6,286 nt of DNA, from positions 823,700-829,985 of the forward strand of contig CP058705.1 of the NCBI GenBank assembly GCA_013414705.1, read 5' to 3'. A program made the position numbers and the translations under genes. The notes under the pieces are model-generated. The model ran no database searches. It saw nothing but the letters and a program-made list of their open reading frames with translations, and had not been told where the DNA came from. The DNA comes from Defluviicoccus sp. GTDB lineage: Bacteria; Pseudomonadota; Alphaproteobacteria; Rhodospirillales; Defluviicoccaceae. Below, in pieces: positions 4,532 to 6,286 of the stretch; positions within the stretch are counted from its first letter, which is position 1; every line of letters begins with the position of its first letter.

Positions 4532-5182
4532 ATGCTTTCCAGCCCGGACACCACAGCGGGCCAGGCAGCAAAACCGGAGACCGCTGCGGTTGCAGCAGCC
4601 CCTGCTCACACGGACCAAGCCAAGCCCGACGTTCAGGCTCTGCTGAATTTCTCCAAGGATGGCAACACCGCAGTCCGGCAGATCAACGGGGCACGCATCG
4701 CGATCTTCAACGGCGATCCCAAGCTTGCGGCGAACCTGATCGATCAGGCGACGGAGTCGGTTGCCAAGGCTGCGAAGGACGCACCGACCTTCAAGATCAA
4801 CGTCACCACATCCGTCGATGGCAAGAAGGTTGGCACCACATCGGAGACGGACAAGGCCGACACGGTTCCCGTCGATGGCCAGATCCTGCTCTCCGACGAT
4901 TACGTGCCGACGCCGGAAAAGCAGGCGCACATCAAAAAGCAACGAGAATTTCAAAATCACAAGAACAAGGAAGCTCTGGACGAATTGCGCCTTGCTGAAA
5001 TCAATGTGACCTACAACCGTTACCTGTTGCCGATGGCTACGACAGCCAAGTACCTGGATCAGGCGAGGAAGCTGATGGACGCACACAAGTATTACGAGGC
5101 AAATCTCGCGCTGAAGTCCATTATCGACGGCCTCTCCGTCGATTCCGTGCAGCTGAATGAGGCGCCACCGACCAAATCCTGA
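4532..5182 (+). CDS. YfdX-family protein lacking its signal peptide
   Basis: The C-terminal 185 residues match the YfdX family. Features are ALLNFSKDGNTAVRQINGAR (36-55), ARIAIFNGDPKLAANLIDQA (54-73), DDYVP (122-126), LLPMATTAKYLDQARKLMDA (165-184) and KYYEANLALKSIIDGL (186-201). In enterobacteria YfdX proteins are periplasmic or secreted and tied to acid or stress responses; the biochemical role is unsettled. Family members normally start with a signal peptide. Here the first ATG fitting the domain (4532) gives MLSSPDTTAGQAAKPETAAV, which resembles the region just after a cleavage site. Further upstream the frame is open to 4277 but has no hydrophobic segment and overlaps the opposing gene. 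There is no ribosome binding site before 4532. The gene is therefore probably 5'-truncated and may be silent. A strong hairpin follows at 5217. The family call is firm, the start is not. Confidence 0.85.
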   Translation: MLSSPDTTAGQAAKPETAAVAAAPAHTDQAKPDVQALLNFSKDGNTAVRQINGARIAIFNGDPKLAANLIDQATESVAKAAKDAPTFKINVTTSVDGKKVGTTSETDKADTVPVDGQILLSDDYVPTPEKQAHIKKQREFQNHKNKEALDELRLAEINVTYNRYLLPMATTAKYLDQARKLMDAHKYYEANLALKSIIDGLSVDSVQLNEAPPTKS

Positions 5183-5216
5183 TTGCCGCTGCTGTAATCA
5201 AGAGGTGATCAATCCC

Positions 5217-5248
5217 GAGGCGGGCGGCAGCCGCCGCCCCGCCTCCTT
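5217..5248 (+). terminator. GC-rich terminator hairpin after YfdX gene
   Basis: GAGGCGG (5217-5223) pairs with CCGCCTC (5239-5245), and GCGGC (5224-5228) with GCCGC (5233-5237), around the loop AGCC with one bulged C at 5238. This 12-bp stem lies 34 bp after the YfdX stop. Only CTT follows, so the U-tract is poor. It may also stop transcripts coming leftward from the permease gene. Confidence 0.65.
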
Positions 5249-5310
5249 CAGCCACCCGGACTACCCACCTCGGTCGACATCGCCATGCCCCCGTTCCAGC
5301 GACCGTGGGC

Positions 5311-5333
5311 TCGCTCGATTCTCTGTCGAGCGA
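5311..5333 (-). terminator. Hairpin just downstream of the ABC permease stop
   Basis: TCGCTCGA (5311-5318) and TCGAGCGA (5326-5333) are exact reverse complements around a 7-base loop. The hairpin begins 15 bp after the permease stop at 5349, the usual place for a terminator. No T-run follows on the minus strand. Confidence 0.55.
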
Positions 5334-5348
5334 ACAGGAGGAAGGGGA

Positions 5349-6286
5349 TCAGGTAGTTGGCATCAGGCCGTCGGCCAGTGTCATCCGGTAAGCACGCAAG
5401 GCGGGGATGGTGCCGGCGAGCAGGCCGGCGGCGAGCACGCAGGCCAGCAGCACGGCGTCGTGGGTGGTGGGCGGCGGGATCGGCAGGAACAGCCCGAAGC
5501 GGGCTTCGATGATGGGCCGCCCGATGGCGAGTGCGGCGTAGCACAGCGTTAAGCCGAGTACAGCACCGAGTGCCGCGAGGCTGATCGCTTCGGCCACCAG
5601 CAGCAAGAAGATGTCGCGCGGATGCGCACCTACCGAGCGCAGCACCGCCATCTCGCGGCGCCGCTCGCCGAGGCCTGCAAGGATGACGGTAACCATGCCG
5701 GTCAGTCCGCTCGCCACCACCATCGCCGAGATCACCACCAGGGCTGCTTCCATCGTGCCCAGGCTGTCCCACAGCGACTGCAGCGCCACGCCGGGAATGA
5801 TCGCCAGCAGCGGCTCTTCGGCATAGGTGTTGACCGCCCGCTGCACCTGGAAGATGGTCGAGCGTGATCGCAGGCCCACGAGAAACGCCGTGATCCGCTG
5901 CGGAACGAGGTCGAAGCCGCGCAAGGTGTCGGCGTCGATTGCACTGCCGGGCGGCGGCGGCATGCCGCCGATCCAGTCGACGTGAATTGCCTCGATTGCG
6001 GCGAGGCTGACGTGCACCGTCCGGTCGACGGGAGTCCCGGTGCGCTGCAGGATGCCCGCGACGCGGAACGGCTTGTCGTCGTGTGCGTGCAGATTGATCT
6101 CGCCCGTGCCGTGCGCCAGAACGATCCGGTCGCCCAGCCGGTAGCCCAGACGCGCGGCAACATCGGCGCCCAGCACCGCATCGAACAGGTCGGTGAACGG
6201 CCCGCCCTCGGCAAATGCCAGGGTGTGGCTGCGGCCGTAGCGGTAATGCCGGAAGTAGTCGTCGCTGGTCCCTAGCACCCGAAACC
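5349..6286 (-). CDS. MacB/FtsX-type ABC transporter permease, C-terminal part; runs off right edge
   Basis: The frame is open to the right edge. The first in-window start-like codon is a GTG at 6278 preceded by sense codons for F and R, so the true N-terminus lies outside. Numbering from that GTG, residues 1-175 are an extracytoplasmic MacB-like core (GTSDDYFRHYRYG, LGYRLGDRIVLAHG, KPFRVAGILQRTGTPVDRTV, AIEAIHVDW). Three membrane helices follow at about 178-201, 223-252 and 274-293. Between the first two is the FtsX-domain coupling segment LGERRREMAVLRSVGAHPRD (203-222), which contacts the ATPase. The missing start should hold the first helix. Such permeases work with a separate ATPase, expected upstream beyond 6286. 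The HDDKPF and TGTPVDRTVHVS motifs recall, from memory, permeases of zinc-regulated ABC operons, but the substrate is not shown here. The gene is intact as far as visible. Confidence 0.9.
   Translation of the reverse strand, partial: FRVLGTSDDYFRHYRYGRSHTLAFAEGGPFTDLFDAVLGADVAARLGYRLGDRIVLAHGTGEINLHAHDDKPFRVAGILQRTGTPVDRTVHVSLAAIEAIHVDWIGGMPPPPGSAIDADTLRGFDLVPQRITAFLVGLRSRSTIFQVQRAVNTYAEEPLLAIIPGVALQSLWDSLGTMEAALVVISAMVVASGLTGMVTVILAGLGERRREMAVLRSVGAHPRDIFLLLVAEAISLAALGAVLGLTLCYAALAIGRPIIEARFGLFLPIPPPTTHDAVLLACVLAAGLLAGTIPALRAYRMTLADGLMPTT

Noticed and set aside
5248..5772. 174-codon minus-strand frame overlapping the permease
   Set aside because: It is an alternative frame of the well-supported permease gene and gives Arg/Gly/Pro-rich sequence.
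1..6286. CRISPR array, riboswitch or toxin-antitoxin pair
   Set aside because: No regularly spaced short repeats, no known aptamer core, and no recognisable toxin or antitoxin family were seen. The two small broken genes match none I know.

Overview
The window looks like an accessory, partly decayed stretch of a GC-rich alphaproteobacterial genome. The most likely host group is Acetobacteraceae/Rhodospirillales. This is an inference from the Hint_2-type protein, the IS1380-family transposase, the YfdX protein and the high GC content; no species can be named from the sequence alone.

Left part (1-2243), all minus strand, in transcription order: a frameshifted small gene (2092-1855), a 46-residue protein (1741-1601) whose stop overlaps the next start, a Hint-domain protein (1601-657) with an AT-rich N-terminal module joined to a GC-rich Hint domain, and a TPR protein that starts at 351 and runs off the left edge. 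The TPR gene repeats itself at DNA level with a period of 204 bp (two 34-residue units). In the second copy it has lost one base of an A-run, so its frame is broken or the base is a sequencing error. Two inverted repeats (547-592 and 384-407) sit between the Hint and TPR genes.

Middle (2244-3858): a complete IS1380-family insertion sequence with a full-length DDE transposase (2354-3694). Candidate ends at 2248 and 3854 are flanked by a 4-bp direct repeat GCTA. Removing the element and one GCTA restores a longer imperfect palindrome, which supports these ends. Then follows about 250 bp without a convincing gene, and a well-formed tRNA-Thr(CGT) gene (4114-4188) followed by a hairpin.

Right part (4277-6286): a second small minus-strand gene broken by a one-base homopolymer loss (4529-4285). 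Directly head-to-head with it is a YfdX-family gene (4532-5182) that has the whole mature domain but no signal peptide, so its 5' end seems replaced. After a strong GC-rich hairpin comes the C-terminal two thirds or so of a MacB/FtsX-type ABC transporter permease on the minus strand, running off the right edge.

I see no convincing new multi-gene system. What stands out is the number of damaged genes around an IS and a tRNA gene, the mosaic Hint gene with its coupled small partner, and the IS insertion inside a palindrome. Two of the breaks are single-base losses in homopolymers, so sequencing or assembly error must be excluded before they are called real.
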